In this document: in pieces, positions 46,124 through 56,727 of the stretch
Position numbering within the stretch: position 1 is the stretch's first letter
Layout: the number at the start of each line of letters is the position of its first letter
DNA from: Rhodovulum visakhapatnamense
Lineage (GTDB): Bacteria > Pseudomonadota > Alphaproteobacteria > Rhodobacterales > Rhodobacteraceae
NCBI RefSeq assembly: GCF_004365965.1
Contig: NZ_SOEB01000001.1
Location: 124,001-188,000, forward strand
Direction of reading: 5' to 3'
DNA length: 64,000 bases
Position numbers and translations under genes: made by a program
The notes under the pieces: generated by a model
Told to the model about the DNA's origin: nothing
The model's database searches: none
Seen by the model: only the letters and a program-made list of their open reading frames with translations

Positions 46124-47698
46124 GTGAAAATCGGGGCACCGAAAGAGATCCTGGAGGGTGAGGCCCGCGTGGCCATGACCCCCGACTCTGCGGTCCAGCT
46201 TCGGAAGCTGGGCTATGACTGTCTGATCGAGGCCGGCGCGGGCGAGGCCGCCGGCTTCGCCGATGCGGCTTATGAAAAGGCCGGCGTCAAGGTGGTGCAA
46301 TCCGCCGCGGCGCTCTGGCAGGGCGCCGACATCGTCGTCAAGGTGCGCGAGCCTGTCGCCGAGGAGGTGGCGCGGCTGCGCAAGGGGCAGACGCTGATCA
46401 GCTTCTTCTGGCCCGCTCAGAACGAGGCGCTGCTCGAGCAGTGCAAGGCCAGGGGCGCCACCGTGATCGCGATGGACATGGTGCCGCGGATCAGCCGGGC
46501 GCAGAAGATGGATGCGCTGTCCTCGATGGCCAATATCGCGGGCTACCGCGCGGTGATCGAGGCGGGGTCGAATTTCGGCCGCTTCTTCACCGGCCAGGTG
46601 ACGGCGGCGGGCAAGGTGCCCCCGGCCAAGGTGCTGGTGGTCGGCGCGGGCGTCGCGGGTCTGGCCGCGATCGGCACCGCGACCTCGCTGGGTGCCATGG
46701 TCTTCGCCTTCGACGTGCGTCCCGAAGTGGCCGAACAGATCGAGTCGATGGGCGCCGAATTCGTGTTCCTCGACTTCGAGGAGGCCACCGCAGACGGGTC
46801 TGAATCGGGCGGCTATGCCAAGCCCTCCTCGCCCGAGTTCCGGGAAAAGCAGCTTGAGAAATTCCGCGAGCTGGCGCCCGAGATGGATATCGTCATCACC
46901 ACCGCGCTGATCCCCGGCCGCCCCGCGCCCAAGCTCTGGCTCGAGGACATGGTGGCGGCGATGAAGCCCGGCTCGGTCATCGTCGATCTCGCCGCCGAGA
47001 AGGGCGGCAACTGCGACCTGACCCGGCCCGGCGAGAAGATCGTCAGCGACAACGGCGTGACCGTCGTCGGCTATACCGATTTCGCCAGCCGCATGGCGAC
47101 GCAATCCTCGACGCTTTACGCCACCAACATCCGTCACATGATGACCGATCTGACACCGGCCAAGGACGGTCAGGTCGTGCATAACATGGAAGACGACGTG
47201 ATCCGGGGCGCGACCGTCACCCATGAGGGCGAGATCACCTTCCCGCCGCCGCCGCCCAAGGTGAAGGCGATCGCGGCAGCCCCCAGGAAGGAAAAGCCGA
47301 AAGAGCTGACCCCCGAGGAGAAGAAGGCCCGGGAGGCCGCCGCCTTCCGAAAGCAGACGATCACCCAGGTCGCGATGCTGGCTGTCGGCGCGGCACTGAT
47401 GCTGCTGGTCGGCGCCTTCGCGCCGGCAAGCTTCATGAGCCATTTCATCGTCTTCGCGCTGAGCTGCTTCGTCGGCTTCCAGGTGATCTGGAATGTCAGC
47501 CACTCGCTGCACACGCCGCTGATGGCGGTGACCAACGCGATCTCGGGGATCATCATCCTCGGCGCGCTGTTGCAGATCGGGTCTGGCAACTGGCTGGTGG
47601 TGATCCTCGCCACCGTCTCGGTCCTGATCGCGACGATCAACATCGTGGGTGGCTTCCTGGTGACACGCCGGATGCTGGCCATGTTCCAGAAATCTTGA
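46124..47698 (+). CDS. pntA: NAD(P) transhydrogenase subunit alpha
   Basis: A 524-residue subunit of the proton-translocating transhydrogenase that makes NADPH from NADH. Domain I (1-380) binds NAD(H), with [18 protein letters not shown] as the Rossmann motif and [12 protein letters not shown] as the mobile region. The C-terminal part contributes transmembrane helices (about 410-505). Alpha1 and alpha2 are fused in one chain here, whereas some alphaproteobacteria split them. It begins with GTG after GAGGGG. pntB follows after 13 bases. Confidence 0.95.
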   Translation: MKIGAPKEILEGEARVAMTPDSAVQLRKLGYDCLIEAGAGEAAGFADAAYEKAGVKVVQSAAALWQGADIVVKVREPVAEEVARLRKGQTLISFFWPAQNEALLEQCKARGATVIAMDMVPRISRAQKMDALSSMANIAGYRAVIEAGSNFGRFFTGQVTAAGKVPPAKVLVVGAGVAGLAAIGTATSLGAMVFAFDVRPEVAEQIESMGAEFVFLDFEEATADGSESGGYAKPSSPEFREKQLEKFRELAPEMDIVITTALIPGRPAPKLWLEDMVAAMKPGSVIVDLAAEKGGNCDLTRPGEKIVSDNGVTVVGYTDFASRMATQSSTLYATNIRHMMTDLTPAKDGQVVHNMEDDVIRGATVTHEGEITFPPPPPKVKAIAAAPRKEKPKELTPEEKKAREAAAFRKQTITQVAMLAVGAALMLLVGAFAPASFMSHFIVFALSCFVGFQVIWNVSHSLHTPLMAVTNAISGIIILGALLQIGSGNWLVVILATVSVLIATINIVGGFLVTRRMLAMFQKS

Positions 47699-47711
47699 GG
47701 GGGCAGGGGAT

Positions 47712-49157
47712 ATGTCCATCGGTATCGTTTCCGCGGCCTATATCGCCGCCGCCGTTCTCTTCATCCTCGCGCTCGGCGGGCTGTCGAACCAGGAAAAGGC
47801 CAAGCGCGCCGTCTGGTACGGCATCGTCGGCATGGGGCTGGCTGTGCTCGGCACCGTCTTCGGCCCCGGCATCGGCCATTACTGGCTGCTGATCCCGGCC
47901 GTCCTGATCGGCGGCTATGCAGGCTACGAGGTCGCACGCCGGGTCGAGATGACCGAGATGCCGCAGCTGGTGGCGGCGCTGCACAGCTTCGTCGGCCTCG
48001 CCGCGGTCTTCATCGGGCTCAACGCCCAGCTTGAACTCAACCACGTCATGGCGCTGAAGGCGGCCGATGACGGCGCGGCGGTCGAGGCGCTGAAGGGCTT
48101 CGCCGCGGTTCTGGCGCACAAGACGCCGGTCGAGATCTCGATCCTGAAGGTCGAGGTGTTCCTCGGCATCTTCATCGGGGCCGTCACCTTCACCGGGTCG
48201 GTCGTGGCCTTCGGCAAGCTTGCGGGCAAGATCGACGGCAAGCCGCACAAGCTGCCGGGCGGCCACATCCTGAACCTGGTCGCGGTGATCGCGGCCATCG
48301 CGCTGGGCTATCTCTACTTCACCGGCGCGGGCATCTGGACCATGGTCCTGATGGCGCTTCTCGCGGGCTTCATCGGCTGGCACCTGATCATGGGCATCGG
48401 CGGCGCCGACATGCCGGTCGTGGTCTCGATGCTGAACAGCTATTCGGGCTGGGCCGCGGCCGCCATCGGCTTCACGCTGGGCAATGACCTGCTGATCGTG
48501 ACCGGCGCGCTCGTGGGCTCGTCGGGGGCGATCCTCAGCTACATCATGTGCCGCGCGATGAACCGGCATTTCGTCAGCGTGATCCTGGGCGGCTTCGGCG
48601 GCACCGGCGGTCCCGCGGCCGAGGTCGAGGGCGAGATGGTCGCGATCGACGCAGATGGCGTGGCCGCGGCGCTGGAAGATGCCGACAGCATCATCATCGT
48701 GCCGGGCTACGGCATGGCCGTCGCGCAGGCGCAGAACTCGGTTTCCGTGCTGACCGAGCATCTGCGCAAGCAGGGCAAGACCGTGCGCTTTGCCATCCAC
48801 CCGGTGGCGGGGCGCTTGCCGGGGCACATGAACGTGCTGCTGGCCGAAGCCAAGGTCCCCTATGACATCGTGCTGGAGATGGACGAGATCAACGAGGACT
48901 TCCCGCAGACCGACGTGGCCATCGTCATCGGGTCGAACGACATCGTGAACCCGGCGGCCCAGGACGATCCGAATTCGCCCATCGCGGGCATGCCGGTTCT
49001 GGAGGTCTGGAAGGCCAAGCAGGTGATCGTGTCGAAACGCGGTCAGGGCACCGGCTATTCGGGGATCGAGAACCCGCTGTTCTACAAGGAGAACACGCGG
49101 ATGTTCTATGGCGATGCCAAGCAGAGCCTCGACAAGCTGCTGACGCTGATCCGCTGA
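47712..49157 (+). CDS. pntB: NAD(P) transhydrogenase subunit beta
   Basis: A 481-residue integral membrane subunit with about nine helices and the NADP(H)-binding domain III at the C-terminus. Domain III starts near [15 protein letters not shown] and includes [22 protein letters not shown] and [20 protein letters not shown], all family signatures. A strong hairpin terminator follows 23 bases after the stop. Confidence 0.97.
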   Translation: MSIGIVSAAYIAAAVLFILALGGLSNQEKAKRAVWYGIVGMGLAVLGTVFGPGIGHYWLLIPAVLIGGYAGYEVARRVEMTEMPQLVAALHSFVGLAAVFIGLNAQLELNHVMALKAADDGAAVEALKGFAAVLAHKTPVEISILKVEVFLGIFIGAVTFTGSVVAFGKLAGKIDGKPHKLPGGHILNLVAVIAAIALGYLYFTGAGIWTMVLMALLAGFIGWHLIMGIGGADMPVVVSMLNSYSGWAAAAIGFTLGNDLLIVTGALVGSSGAILSYIMCRAMNRHFVSVILGGFGGTGGPAAEVEGEMVAIDADGVAAALEDADSIIIVPGYGMAVAQAQNSVSVLTEHLRKQGKTVRFAIHPVAGRLPGHMNVLLAEAKVPYDIVLEMDEINEDFPQTDVAIVIGSNDIVNPAAQDDPNSPIAGMPVLEVWKAKQVIVSKRGQGTGYSGIENPLFYKENTRMFYGDAKQSLDKLLTLIR

Positions 49158-49180
49158 TCCCCATCGGAGTCGCGACCCAG

Positions 49181-49208
49181 AGACGCCCCGCCCACCGGCG
49201 GGGCGTCT
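49181..49208 (+). terminator. Terminator hairpin after pntB
   Basis: AGACGCCCCGCC (49181-49192) pairs perfectly with GGCGGGGCGTCT (49197-49208) around a four-base loop, 23 bases after pntB. A short T-containing tail (TGTCTT) follows. Confidence 0.68.
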
Positions 49209-49281
49209 TGTCTTCGGCAGGTGGAAGAAGGTGCGCCTTCGGCGCAAGCTTTCAGGGGCGGCCCTTGCGGGCCGCGACCTT

Positions 49282-49338
49282 CGGGTATTTGGACCAAGAA
49301 GAAAGCGGCGCTGGTCTTCTTCCTGGCGAAAATACCCG
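49282..49338. repeat. Imperfect inverted repeat between pntB and the DUF3422 gene
   Basis: CGGGTATTTGGACCAAGAAGAA and, on the other strand, CGGGTATTTTCGCCAGGAAG face each other, giving a long imperfect hairpin with perfect nine-base ends (49282-49290 and 49330-49338). I recall near-identical intergenic sequences in other Rhodobacteraceae, so it may be a dispersed repeat. The rest of the 285-base gap contains GC-rich segments with no gene. Confidence 0.5.
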
Positions 49339-49442
49339 GGCCCCGCAGGGGCTGCGCGCCCCCGGGCGCGCCCTGCCGCGTTTACAAATCGCGCGGCTCG
49401 GCTAGAGGTGAAGTGACTCGCGGGAACAGAAGGCCAGCCTCC

Positions 49443-50726
49443 ATGCCGATCCAGGACCATCCGCTGCGCTATGCGCTGACGAACGAACTGCATGCGCGGC
49501 CCTTCCCCTCGCTGGAGGCACCCTGCCACGCGGCCTTTCTGGCCATCAAGCCGCCGGTCGATGCCGTGACCCGAGACCGCGATGCCGACCGGGCGCATGC
49601 GATCGACCTGCTCGACCGCTTCGGGGCGCAGCATCCCAAGCCCGGCGACACCCATTTCTTCGGCCAGATGGGCCGGCACAAGATGAAATGGGAAAGCCAT
49701 ACCGAGTTCGTCACCTATACCGTCTTCACCCCCGGTGTTGCCGACCGGCCGTTCGATCCGGCCGCCTTCGAGGTGTTTCCCGACGACTGGCTCGAGACCG
49801 CACCGGGCGCGCGGCTGACCTCGGCGCTGATCCGGATCGAGCAGGTGAAGGAGGGGCCCGGCCAGATCGGGGCGCGGCTGGGCGAATGGTTCGCGCCCGA
49901 CAGCCTGTCGGCGGCGGCGATCCTCGACGACGCCGCGGTTATGGCCACCGATTTCCGCATCGACACTGGCGGACACATGCGCATGGCGGTCTTCGTCGAG
50001 CCGGGGATCGGCCAGCGGCGGATCGGGCGCATCGTCCAGCGGCTGACCGAGATCGAGACCTACAAGGCGATGTCGATGCTGGGCTTGCCGCGGGCGCGGC
50101 AGGTCAATGAGCGCCTGGCCGAGCTCGAGCCGCAGCTGAGCGAACTGGTGGGCGAGATGAACCGCGGCAACCGGATCCCGGAAGAGACGCTTCGGAACCT
50201 TCTGGCGGTCTCGGCCGAGCTGGAAAGCCTGCTAGCGCAGTCGGCCTTCCGCTTTTCGGCCACCACCGCCTATGAGGCGCTGGTGCATCAGCGGATCGAG
50301 GTCCTGCGCGAAGAGCGGTTCCAGCACCGCCAGACCTTCACCGAGTTCATGATGCGCCGCTACGACCCGTCGATGCGGACGGTGAAGGCGACCGAGGCGC
50401 AGCTCGATTCGATGACCCGGCGCGCGGTCCGCGCGGCCAACCTGCTGCGAACCCAGGTCGATGTCGAACGCTCGGCCCAGAACCAGAAGCTTCTGGAAAG
50501 CATGGACCGGCGGGCCGATCTGCAACTGCGTCTGCAGCGCACGGTCGAGGGGCTGTCGGTGGTCGCGATCAGCTATTACGCGGTCAGCCTCGTGGCCTAC
50601 ATGATCGCGCCGGGCGCCGAGGCGCTGGGGGTGTCGAAGGGGCTGGCCACCGCCGTTGCCACGCCGCTCGTGGTGCTGGTGGTCTGGCTGATGATCCGCC
50701 AGATCCGCCGCGGCATGGAGCACTGA
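49443..50726 (+). CDS. DUF3422 family membrane-associated protein
   Basis: A 427-residue protein. The N-terminal segment LRYALTNELHARPFPSLEAP and the region HFFGQMGRHKMKWESHTEF match DUF3422 as I know it. A coiled-coil-like helical region follows (about 205-375, with VNERLAELEPQLSELVGEM and LLRTQVDVERSAQNQKLLE), then two C-terminal hydrophobic segments (about 370-420) and a basic end. The function of the family is unknown. The start is fixed by the family N-terminus; the upstream frame is non-coding sequence. Confidence 0.85.
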   Translation: MPIQDHPLRYALTNELHARPFPSLEAPCHAAFLAIKPPVDAVTRDRDADRAHAIDLLDRFGAQHPKPGDTHFFGQMGRHKMKWESHTEFVTYTVFTPGVADRPFDPAAFEVFPDDWLETAPGARLTSALIRIEQVKEGPGQIGARLGEWFAPDSLSAAAILDDAAVMATDFRIDTGGHMRMAVFVEPGIGQRRIGRIVQRLTEIETYKAMSMLGLPRARQVNERLAELEPQLSELVGEMNRGNRIPEETLRNLLAVSAELESLLAQSAFRFSATTAYEALVHQRIEVLREERFQHRQTFTEFMMRRYDPSMRTVKATEAQLDSMTRRAVRAANLLRTQVDVERSAQNQKLLESMDRRADLQLRLQRTVEGLSVVAISYYAVSLVAYMIAPGAEALGVSKGLATAVATPLVVLVVWLMIRQIRRGMEH

Positions 50727-50737
50727 GCCGCCGCCCT

Positions 50738-50758
50738 CCGGGGGCTCAGCGCCCCCGG
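50738..50758. terminator. Hairpin between convergent genes
   Basis: CCGGGGGC (50738-50745) pairs with GCCCCCGG (50751-50758) around a five-base loop between the DUF3422 gene and the converging permease gene, overlapping the stop of the latter. No T-run; may act as a weak bidirectional terminator. Confidence 0.45.
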
Positions 50759-51666
50759 ATCCGCGGATCGAGCGCGTCGCGCAGCCCGTCGCCCATGTAG
50801 TTGACGCTCAGCACCGTCAGCGAGATCGCGAGGCCGGGCCAGATCACCCGTTCGGGATATTGCTGCAGATAATCGGTCGAATCGAACAGAAGCCGCCCCC
50901 AGGTCGGGAAATCGGACGGGAAGCCGAGCCCCAGGAAGGACAGCGCGCTTTCGGTGATGATCGCGCTGGCGATCCCCAGCGTCGCCGAGACCATGATCGG
51001 CGACAGCACGTTGGGCAGGATGTGGCGGGTGATCATCCGCCGCGAGGGCGTGCCGATGGATCGCGCGGCCAGCACGAATTCCTGTTCCTTCAGTGCCAGA
51101 ACATCGCCCCGCACGATCCGCGCGGTCTGCATCCAGGATGTGATGCCGATCACGAAGACGATCAGCACGAAGATGCCCCCCTCGGGGCCGAAGGCGCTGC
51201 GCAGCGCGTCGCGGAAAAGCATGATGATGACCAGCAGCAAGGGCAGCAGCGGCAGCGCCAGGAACAGGTCGGTCAGCCGCATCAGTGCCCCGTCGAGCCG
51301 CCGGAAATAGCCCGCGAGCACGCCGATCAGCGTGCCCAGCACCAGCGACAGGCCCATCGCGGTCAGCCCCACCGCCAGCGAGACCTGCCCGCCCGCCAGC
51401 ATCCGCGCCAGCGTGTCGCGCCCCAGCTGGTCGGTGCCGAAGGGATGGGCGAGGCTCGGACCCTGGTTGCGGGCGCGGATGTCGATATAGGTCGGGTCGA
51501 TCTGCCAGATCAGCGGGCCCAGGAACACCGCCGCCAGGATGACGGCGAAGAAGGCCGCGCCCAGAAGCGCGCCGCGATGGCTGCGAAACTGGTCCCAGAC
51601 ATCGAGCCACTGGTTGCGGGGCGGTCGGGCGATTTCCATCGTCTCGATCATCGGGGCGTCAGTCAT
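50746..51666 (-). CDS. Peptide ABC transporter permease (OppC/DppC type)
   Basis: A 306-residue inner-membrane permease with six helices. The DppC-type N-terminal domain (LLGAAFFAVILAAVFLGPLIW, HPFGTDQLGRDTLARML) precedes the binding-protein-dependent transport domain, with the EAA loop AARSIGTPSRRMITRHILPN contacting the ATPases. Last gene of the five-gene operon; its ATG overlaps the oppB-type gene by eight bases. Confidence 0.93.
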   Translation of the reverse strand: MTDAPMIETMEIARPPRNQWLDVWDQFRSHRGALLGAAFFAVILAAVFLGPLIWQIDPTYIDIRARNQGPSLAHPFGTDQLGRDTLARMLAGGQVSLAVGLTAMGLSLVLGTLIGVLAGYFRRLDGALMRLTDLFLALPLLPLLLVIIMLFRDALRSAFGPEGGIFVLIVFVIGITSWMQTARIVRGDVLALKEQEFVLAARSIGTPSRRMITRHILPNVLSPIMVSATLGIASAIITESALSFLGLGFPSDFPTWGRLLFDSTDYLQQYPERVIWPGLAISLTVLSVNYMGDGLRDALDPRIRGR

Positions 51667-52669
51667 AGCGGATCCTCGGGTCGAGCAGGCCGTAAAGCAC
51701 ATCGGCGATCAGGTTGAACAGAACGATCAGCACCGCGAAGATGAAGGTCAGGGTCTGCACCGTGGGCACGTCGCCGCCCTGGATCGCGATGATCAGCAGC
51801 TGGCCGATGCCGTTCACCTTGAAGACCTGTTCGGTGATGATGGCGCCGCCAAAGACCGTGGGCACGCCCAGCGCGATCACCGTGACGACCGGGATCATCG
51901 AGTTTCTCAGAACGTGCAGCAGCACCACGACGCGCTCGGTCATGCCCTTGGCGCGGGCGGTCCGCACATAGTCCTGGTTGAGATTGTCCAGCATCGAGGC
52001 GCGCATGAAGCGGCTGATCTGGGCGGCGTTGTACAGTGCCAGCACCGCGACCGGCATGATCATCTGCTTGATCTGCAGCCAGAAGGTCGACAGGTCCGTG
52101 ACCCTCAGCGTGGTGTCGTAGATCGAGGGGAACCAGCCCAGATGGACCGAGAAGATCACGATCAGCAGAACGCCCGTGAAGAAGGTCGGGACCGAGAAGC
52201 CCACCATCGACACGAAGGTGCCGATCTGGTCGAACCAGCTGTATTGCCGGTAGGCCGAGGCGATGCCGATGGGCAGTGCGATCAGCACCCCCACCACATA
52301 GGAGGTGCCGACGACCCAAAGCGTCTGCGGCAGGCGCTGCACGATCAGGTCGGCGACCGGGCTGCGGGTCTGCCAGCTGAGGATGCGCTGCATGTCCTCG
52401 CCGGCGAGGCTGAGCCCGAAGGCCTGGTCCAGCATGTGCAGGGGCTCGTAGAGGAAGAACTGCCTCAGCCACAGCAGGTAGCGCACGAGGATCGGCTCGT
52501 TCAGCCCCAGCGCCTCGCGCATCTGGGCGCGGACCTCGGAGGGGATCGACAGCGGCAGGTTCGCGGTCGGGTCGCTGGGGGCGAGCGTCACCACGAGAAA
52601 GATGATGAGGCTGATGACCAGCAGCGTCGGGATCGCGATCAGCAGCCGGCGGATCGTGTAGGTGAACAT
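51659..52669 (-). CDS. Peptide ABC transporter permease (OppB/DppB type)
   Basis: A 336-residue permease with six helices, starting MFTYTIRRLLIAIPTLLVISL as DppB proteins do. The EAA loop reads TARAKGMTERVVVLLHVLRNS. It pairs with the next gene to form the membrane channel. The start follows 67 bases after the binding protein, a gap occupied by a strong hairpin; the upstream open frame is that hairpin region and not part of the protein. Confidence 0.94.
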   Translation of the reverse strand: MFTYTIRRLLIAIPTLLVISLIIFLVVTLAPSDPTANLPLSIPSEVRAQMREALGLNEPILVRYLLWLRQFFLYEPLHMLDQAFGLSLAGEDMQRILSWQTRSPVADLIVQRLPQTLWVVGTSYVVGVLIALPIGIASAYRQYSWFDQIGTFVSMVGFSVPTFFTGVLLIVIFSVHLGWFPSIYDTTLRVTDLSTFWLQIKQMIMPVAVLALYNAAQISRFMRASMLDNLNQDYVRTARAKGMTERVVVLLHVLRNSMIPVVTVIALGVPTVFGGAIITEQVFKVNGIGQLLIIAIQGGDVPTVQTLTFIFAVLIVLFNLIADVLYGLLDPRIRYD

Positions 52670-52704
52670 TATGGACGGCCTCGGGCTCGATGGGCGGGCA
52701 GGGA

Positions 52705-52729
52705 GGGGGCGCCCGGGCAGGGCGCCCCC
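52705..52729 (-). other. Intercistronic hairpin between binding-protein and permease genes
   Basis: GGGGGCGCCC (52705-52714) pairs perfectly with GGGCGCCCCC (52720-52729) around a five-base loop, directly after the binding-protein stop. Structures of this kind stabilise the mRNA of highly needed binding proteins and reduce readthrough into permeases, as in the classical mal and opp systems. Confidence 0.7.
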
Positions 52730-52736
52730 CATGGGC

Positions 52737-54434
52737 TCATTTCACGCGATACCAGTCGGCCGCGTTCCAGAGCTCGCTGTCCCAGGCGTTCATGACGAAG
52801 CCGCCAAGCGACGTCGCGCGGGCCGAGACCCGGCCGCGATGCACCAGCGGCAGGATCACGTAATCCTGCATCAGGATGTCGTTCATCTTCTTGGCCAGCG
52901 CGATCCGTTCGTCCATCTTGCCGGTCTTGGCCATTTCGGCGACCAGCGCGTCATAGGCCGCGTTGCAGTAGCGCGGCATGTTGTTGCCCTGCCACTGGGT
53001 TTCGGGGCGGGGCGCCTGCTTGCATTCCCAGTTGGCCATGTAGGCCTCGGGGTCGGTGCCGTCGAAGCTGTTGGCATACATCTCGACATCGGCATAAAAC
53101 TTCTGGAACGTGTCCGGGCTGCCCGGATCGCCGCCGAAGAAGACCGAGGCATCGACATTGCGCAGCTCGCTCTCGACGCCGATTTCCGACCACCACTGCT
53201 TGATCAGCGCCTGAAAGTCCTGCCGGACCGCATTGGTCGAGGACTGGAAGAGCATGCTCAGCCGCATGCCGTCCTTCTGGCGCACGCCGTCGGGGCCGGG
53301 GACCCAGCCCGCCTGATCGAGCAGCGCCTTTGCGCCCTCGATATCCTGCACGAGGCAGCCCTCGTTGGCCTCCGAGGCATAGATCTCGGGTGCGGCCAGC
53401 ACGTTGCAGGTGGTGCGCCCGGCCTGCCCGTAGCCGATCTCGGTCAGAAGATCGCGGTCGATGGCCATCGACAACGCCTGGCGCACCGCCTTGTCGGTCA
53501 GGAACGGGTGCGGATGGTCGGCGGTCGCGCGGCGCTCGCCCCATTTCGGGTCGGGATCGGTGAAGTTGACCATGATCCGCTCGACCAGCGTGCCGAAGGC
53601 GACCTCGACCTCGCCCTTGCCGGCGGCGGCCATCTGGTCCAGCACCTCGGGCGCCAGTTGCAGGTTCCAGGCGAAATCGTATTCGCCGGTTTCCAGCACC
53701 GACCGGCCCGCGGCCATGGCATCGCCGCCGCCCTTGAAGTTCACGGTCGAGAAGGCGGGTTTCTCGGGATCGCGGTAATGCTCGTTCGCTTTCAGCGCGA
53801 TCACGTCATTGGGCCGGAAATCGGTGACGATGAAGGGGCCGGTGCCGACCGGCATGAAATTGGCGCTGGTGCAGCCGGGCGCCTTCGGGCCGAGGCAGTC
53901 GGCGAATTGCGCGGCCTGCAGGATCGGGGCCTGATTGCCCACGAAGGGACCGTAGGGATAGGGCTTCGGCACCGAAAAGCGGACGATGGCAGTCAGTTCG
54001 TCGGGCGTCTCGACATCGGCCACGTCGTTGTATTTTTCCGACTGCGAACAGCCGCCGCCCTCGGCCGTGCAGTATTGCCAGGTAAAGCGCACATCGGCCG
54101 AGGTGACGGGGGTGCCGTCCGACCACAGCAGCCCCGGCTTGATCTTCCAGGTGACCGATTTCAGGTCCTCGGACACGCCGCCGTTTTCCAGCGTCGGCAC
54201 GGTTTCGGCCAGGAAGGGCACCATGTTGCCATCGGGATCGTAGCGCGCCAGCGGTTCCAGCGACAGGCTTGCCGCCTCCAGCTCCTTGATGCCGCCCGAC
54301 AGATACGGGTTCATCGTCGAGGGGCCCTGCCAGTAGATGATGTTCACCTGACCGTCGCTGCCGCGTTCGGCAAAGGCGGCGGGCGCCAGGGCAAGGGCCG
54401 CGGCGGCGCCCAGAAGGGCGTGTTTCGCTCTCAT
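52737..54434 (-). CDS. Peptide ABC transporter substrate-binding protein (family 5)
   Basis: A 565-residue periplasmic protein with a cleavable signal peptide (MRAKHALLGAAAALALAPAAFA). The body is that of an SBP family 5 (OppA/DppA) protein: YWQGPSTMNPYLSGG, LKSVTWKIKPGLLWSDGTPVTSADVRFTW and PVGTGPFIVTDFRPND. Six or more cysteines are present, unusual for this family, and could form disulfides (TCNVL, EGCLVQD, WECKQ, RYCNA). Ligand unknown; the neighbours suggest peptides. Confidence 0.94.
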   Translation of the reverse strand: MRAKHALLGAAAALALAPAAFAERGSDGQVNIIYWQGPSTMNPYLSGGIKELEAASLSLEPLARYDPDGNMVPFLAETVPTLENGGVSEDLKSVTWKIKPGLLWSDGTPVTSADVRFTWQYCTAEGGGCSQSEKYNDVADVETPDELTAIVRFSVPKPYPYGPFVGNQAPILQAAQFADCLGPKAPGCTSANFMPVGTGPFIVTDFRPNDVIALKANEHYRDPEKPAFSTVNFKGGGDAMAAGRSVLETGEYDFAWNLQLAPEVLDQMAAAGKGEVEVAFGTLVERIMVNFTDPDPKWGERRATADHPHPFLTDKAVRQALSMAIDRDLLTEIGYGQAGRTTCNVLAAPEIYASEANEGCLVQDIEGAKALLDQAGWVPGPDGVRQKDGMRLSMLFQSSTNAVRQDFQALIKQWWSEIGVESELRNVDASVFFGGDPGSPDTFQKFYADVEMYANSFDGTDPEAYMANWECKQAPRPETQWQGNNMPRYCNAAYDALVAEMAKTGKMDERIALAKKMNDILMQDYVILPLVHRGRVSARATSLGGFVMNAWDSELWNAADWYRVK

Positions 54435-54435
54435 G

Positions 54436-55497
54436 TCACTCTCCTTGTTGGGGTTGGTCGTTCGCCGCCGTTGATCCAGCGGTCGGGATATGGTCCGGAT
54501 CGTGCAGGTGGCAGGCCGCGAAATGGCCGGGCCTCGGCTCGCGCATTTCGGGGTCGATCCGGTGGCAGATGGGCATCGCCTGCGGGCAGCGGGTGCAGAA
54601 GTTGCACCCCTCTGGCGGATTGGCGGGCGAGGGCACGTCGCCTTTCAGGATGATGTGGCGGCGGCTCGCTTCCAGGTCCGGGTCGGGCTCGGGCACCGCC
54701 GACAGAAGCGCCTGCGTGTAGGGGTGCAGCGGCGCGCCATAGAGGCTGTCGCGGGGCGCCAGCTCGACCACGCGGCCCAGATACATCACGGCCACCCGAT
54801 CGGCGATATGGCGCACCATCGACAGGTCGTGGCTGATGAAAAGATAGGTCAGCCCGAACCGGTCCTGCAGGTCTTCCAGCAGATTGACCACCTGCGCTTG
54901 GATCGACACGTCAAGCGCCGCGATGGGTTCGTCGCAGACGATGAATTTGGGGTTCAAGGCCAGCGCCCGCGCGATCCCGATCCGCTGGCGCTGCCCGCCC
55001 GAGAACTGGTGCGGATAGCGGTTCGCGAAATTCCGGTTCAGCCCGACCGCATCCATCAGCTCGTAGATCCGGTCACGCTTTTCGGCGCGGCTCAGCGTCG
55101 TGTGTTCGTCCAGCGGTTCGCCGATGATGCGGGCGACCGTCATGCGCGGGTTGAGGCTGGCCTGCGGGTCCTGAAACACCATCTGCATCCGCGGCCGACG
55201 CGGGCGCAGCGCGTCCTGACCGAGCGTGCCGATCTCGTCGCCCTCGATCCGGATCGAGCCCGAGGTGATGTCGTAAAGCCTCAGGATCGCGCGGCCGCAG
55301 GTGGATTTCCCGCAGCCCGATTCGCCGACGAGGCCCAGCGTCTCGCCCTCGTGGATGTCGAAGCTGACGCCATCGACCGCGCGCACCGCGCCGACCCGGC
55401 GGCGCAGCACCCCGGCATGGATCGGGAAGTGCATCCTGAGGTCGCGTATCTCGACCAGCGGCCGGGGGCTTCGATCCGACATTGCGGTTTCAGACAT
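54436..55497 (-). CDS. Peptide ABC transporter ATP-binding protein (OppF/DppF type)
   Basis: A 353-residue ATPase: Walker [17 protein letters not shown]-loop [14 protein letters not shown], signature [16 protein letters not shown], Walker [14 protein letters not shown], and the C-terminal oligopeptide-transporter Cys box [15 protein letters not shown] that can bind an iron-sulfur cluster. ATG 55497 overlaps the preceding ATPase gene by eight bases; ATG 55482 is an alternative. Confidence 0.94.
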   Translation of the reverse strand: MSETAMSDRSPRPLVEIRDLRMHFPIHAGVLRRRVGAVRAVDGVSFDIHEGETLGLVGESGCGKSTCGRAILRLYDITSGSIRIEGDEIGTLGQDALRPRRPRMQMVFQDPQASLNPRMTVARIIGEPLDEHTTLSRAEKRDRIYELMDAVGLNRNFANRYPHQFSGGQRQRIGIARALALNPKFIVCDEPIAALDVSIQAQVVNLLEDLQDRFGLTYLFISHDLSMVRHIADRVAVMYLGRVVELAPRDSLYGAPLHPYTQALLSAVPEPDPDLEASRRHIILKGDVPSPANPPEGCNFCTRCPQAMPICHRIDPEMREPRPGHFAACHLHDPDHIPTAGSTAANDQPQQGE

Positions 55498-56494
55498 GGC
55501 GCGGCGCTCCCCGGTCGACATCCCAGAAACAGGCGGCGTCATGGTCGGGGCCGACCGCGACGCGCGCCGGATTGGCCCGCGCGCAGGTTTCGAAGGCATG
55601 GGCGCAGCGGGCGCGGAACGGGCAGGCGCGGGGCGGGCCCGACAGCACCGGCGGCTGGCCCTCGATCACCTTCAGCCGCTCGGCCCGGGCGCCGGTGACA
55701 TGGGGCACGGTCTGCAGAAGTGCGCGGGTATAGGGGTGCTGGGGCCGGGCAAACAGCGCCCTGACCGGCGCCTGTTCGACCACCTGGCCGCCATACATCA
55801 CCATCACCCGGTCGGCGATGCCCGCGATCACGCCCAGATCGTGGGTGATCCAGATCACTGCCATCCCCAGCCGCTCGCGCAGGTCCTTCATCAGTTCCAG
55901 GATCTGGGCCTGGATCGTTACGTCGAGCGCGGTGGTGGGCTCGTCCGCGATCAGCACCTCTGGATCGCAGGCCAGCGCCATGGCGATCATCACCCGCTGC
56001 CGCATGCCGCCCGAGAACTGGTGCGGGAAATCGCCCAGCCGCCGCGCGGCATCGGGGATGCCGACCAGCTCCAGCAGTTCCTGCGCACGGCGCCGGGCGG
56101 CGGCGCGGTCGAGCCCCATATGCTTGCGCAGCGGCTCCATGATCTGAAAGCCCACCGGAAAGACCGGGTTGAGGCTGGTCATCGGGTCCTGAAAGACAAA
56201 GCCGATGCGCGCGCCGCGAATGTCGCGCAGCTGTCGGGCGGGCATCCGCAGCAGGTCGTCGCCGCCGAAGCGCACCGTACCCGCCCGCACCTCGGCCGGG
56301 GGCGAGGGCAGAAGCCCGATCAGCGACATCATGGTGACGGATTTGCCCGAGCCGCTTTCTCCGACCACACCCAGCAATTCCCCGGGTTGCAGGTGGAAAT
56401 CGACGGAATTGACCGCGTGAATATCGCCGCCCCGGGTGCGAAACACGGTCTGCAGACCCTGCACCTCGAGGATGGGCGAAGCCCCATCTGGCAT
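55490..56494 (-). CDS. Peptide ABC transporter ATP-binding protein (OppD/DppD type)
   Basis: A 334-residue ATPase: Walker [18 protein letters not shown]-loop [14 protein letters not shown], signature [16 protein letters not shown], Walker [14 protein letters not shown], and a short Cys box [19 protein letters not shown]. First gene of the operon, so the promoter should lie in the 233-base gap (56495-56727) shared with the divergent M20 peptidase gene; I found no clear sites there. Confidence 0.94.
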   Translation of the reverse strand: MPDGASPILEVQGLQTVFRTRGGDIHAVNSVDFHLQPGELLGVVGESGSGKSVTMMSLIGLLPSPPAEVRAGTVRFGGDDLLRMPARQLRDIRGARIGFVFQDPMTSLNPVFPVGFQIMEPLRKHMGLDRAAARRRAQELLELVGIPDAARRLGDFPHQFSGGMRQRVMIAMALACDPEVLIADEPTTALDVTIQAQILELMKDLRERLGMAVIWITHDLGVIAGIADRVMVMYGGQVVEQAPVRALFARPQHPYTRALLQTVPHVTGARAERLKVIEGQPPVLSGPPRACPFRARCAHAFETCARANPARVAVGPDHDAACFWDVDRGAPRHV

Positions 56495-56727
56495 GCAAAC
56501 TCCCTGAAGTTGCTGCTACGATTGTACTTTTCTGGTTTCCCGGACGTGGCGCCGGTGATTTTGCCCAAAGTGTGACCAGTGAAACCGCGCTCGGCAATAT
56601 CAATCTGCCTCAGGGCCGCCCGACCTTGCGGAATTTTTGACCTTGCGTTCAATATTTCAGCGTTCGCGCTTGACCTCGATCGGTGCGGGCCGCAGTCTCG
56701 GCGCAAGACCCATCCCGGAGCCCCGCC

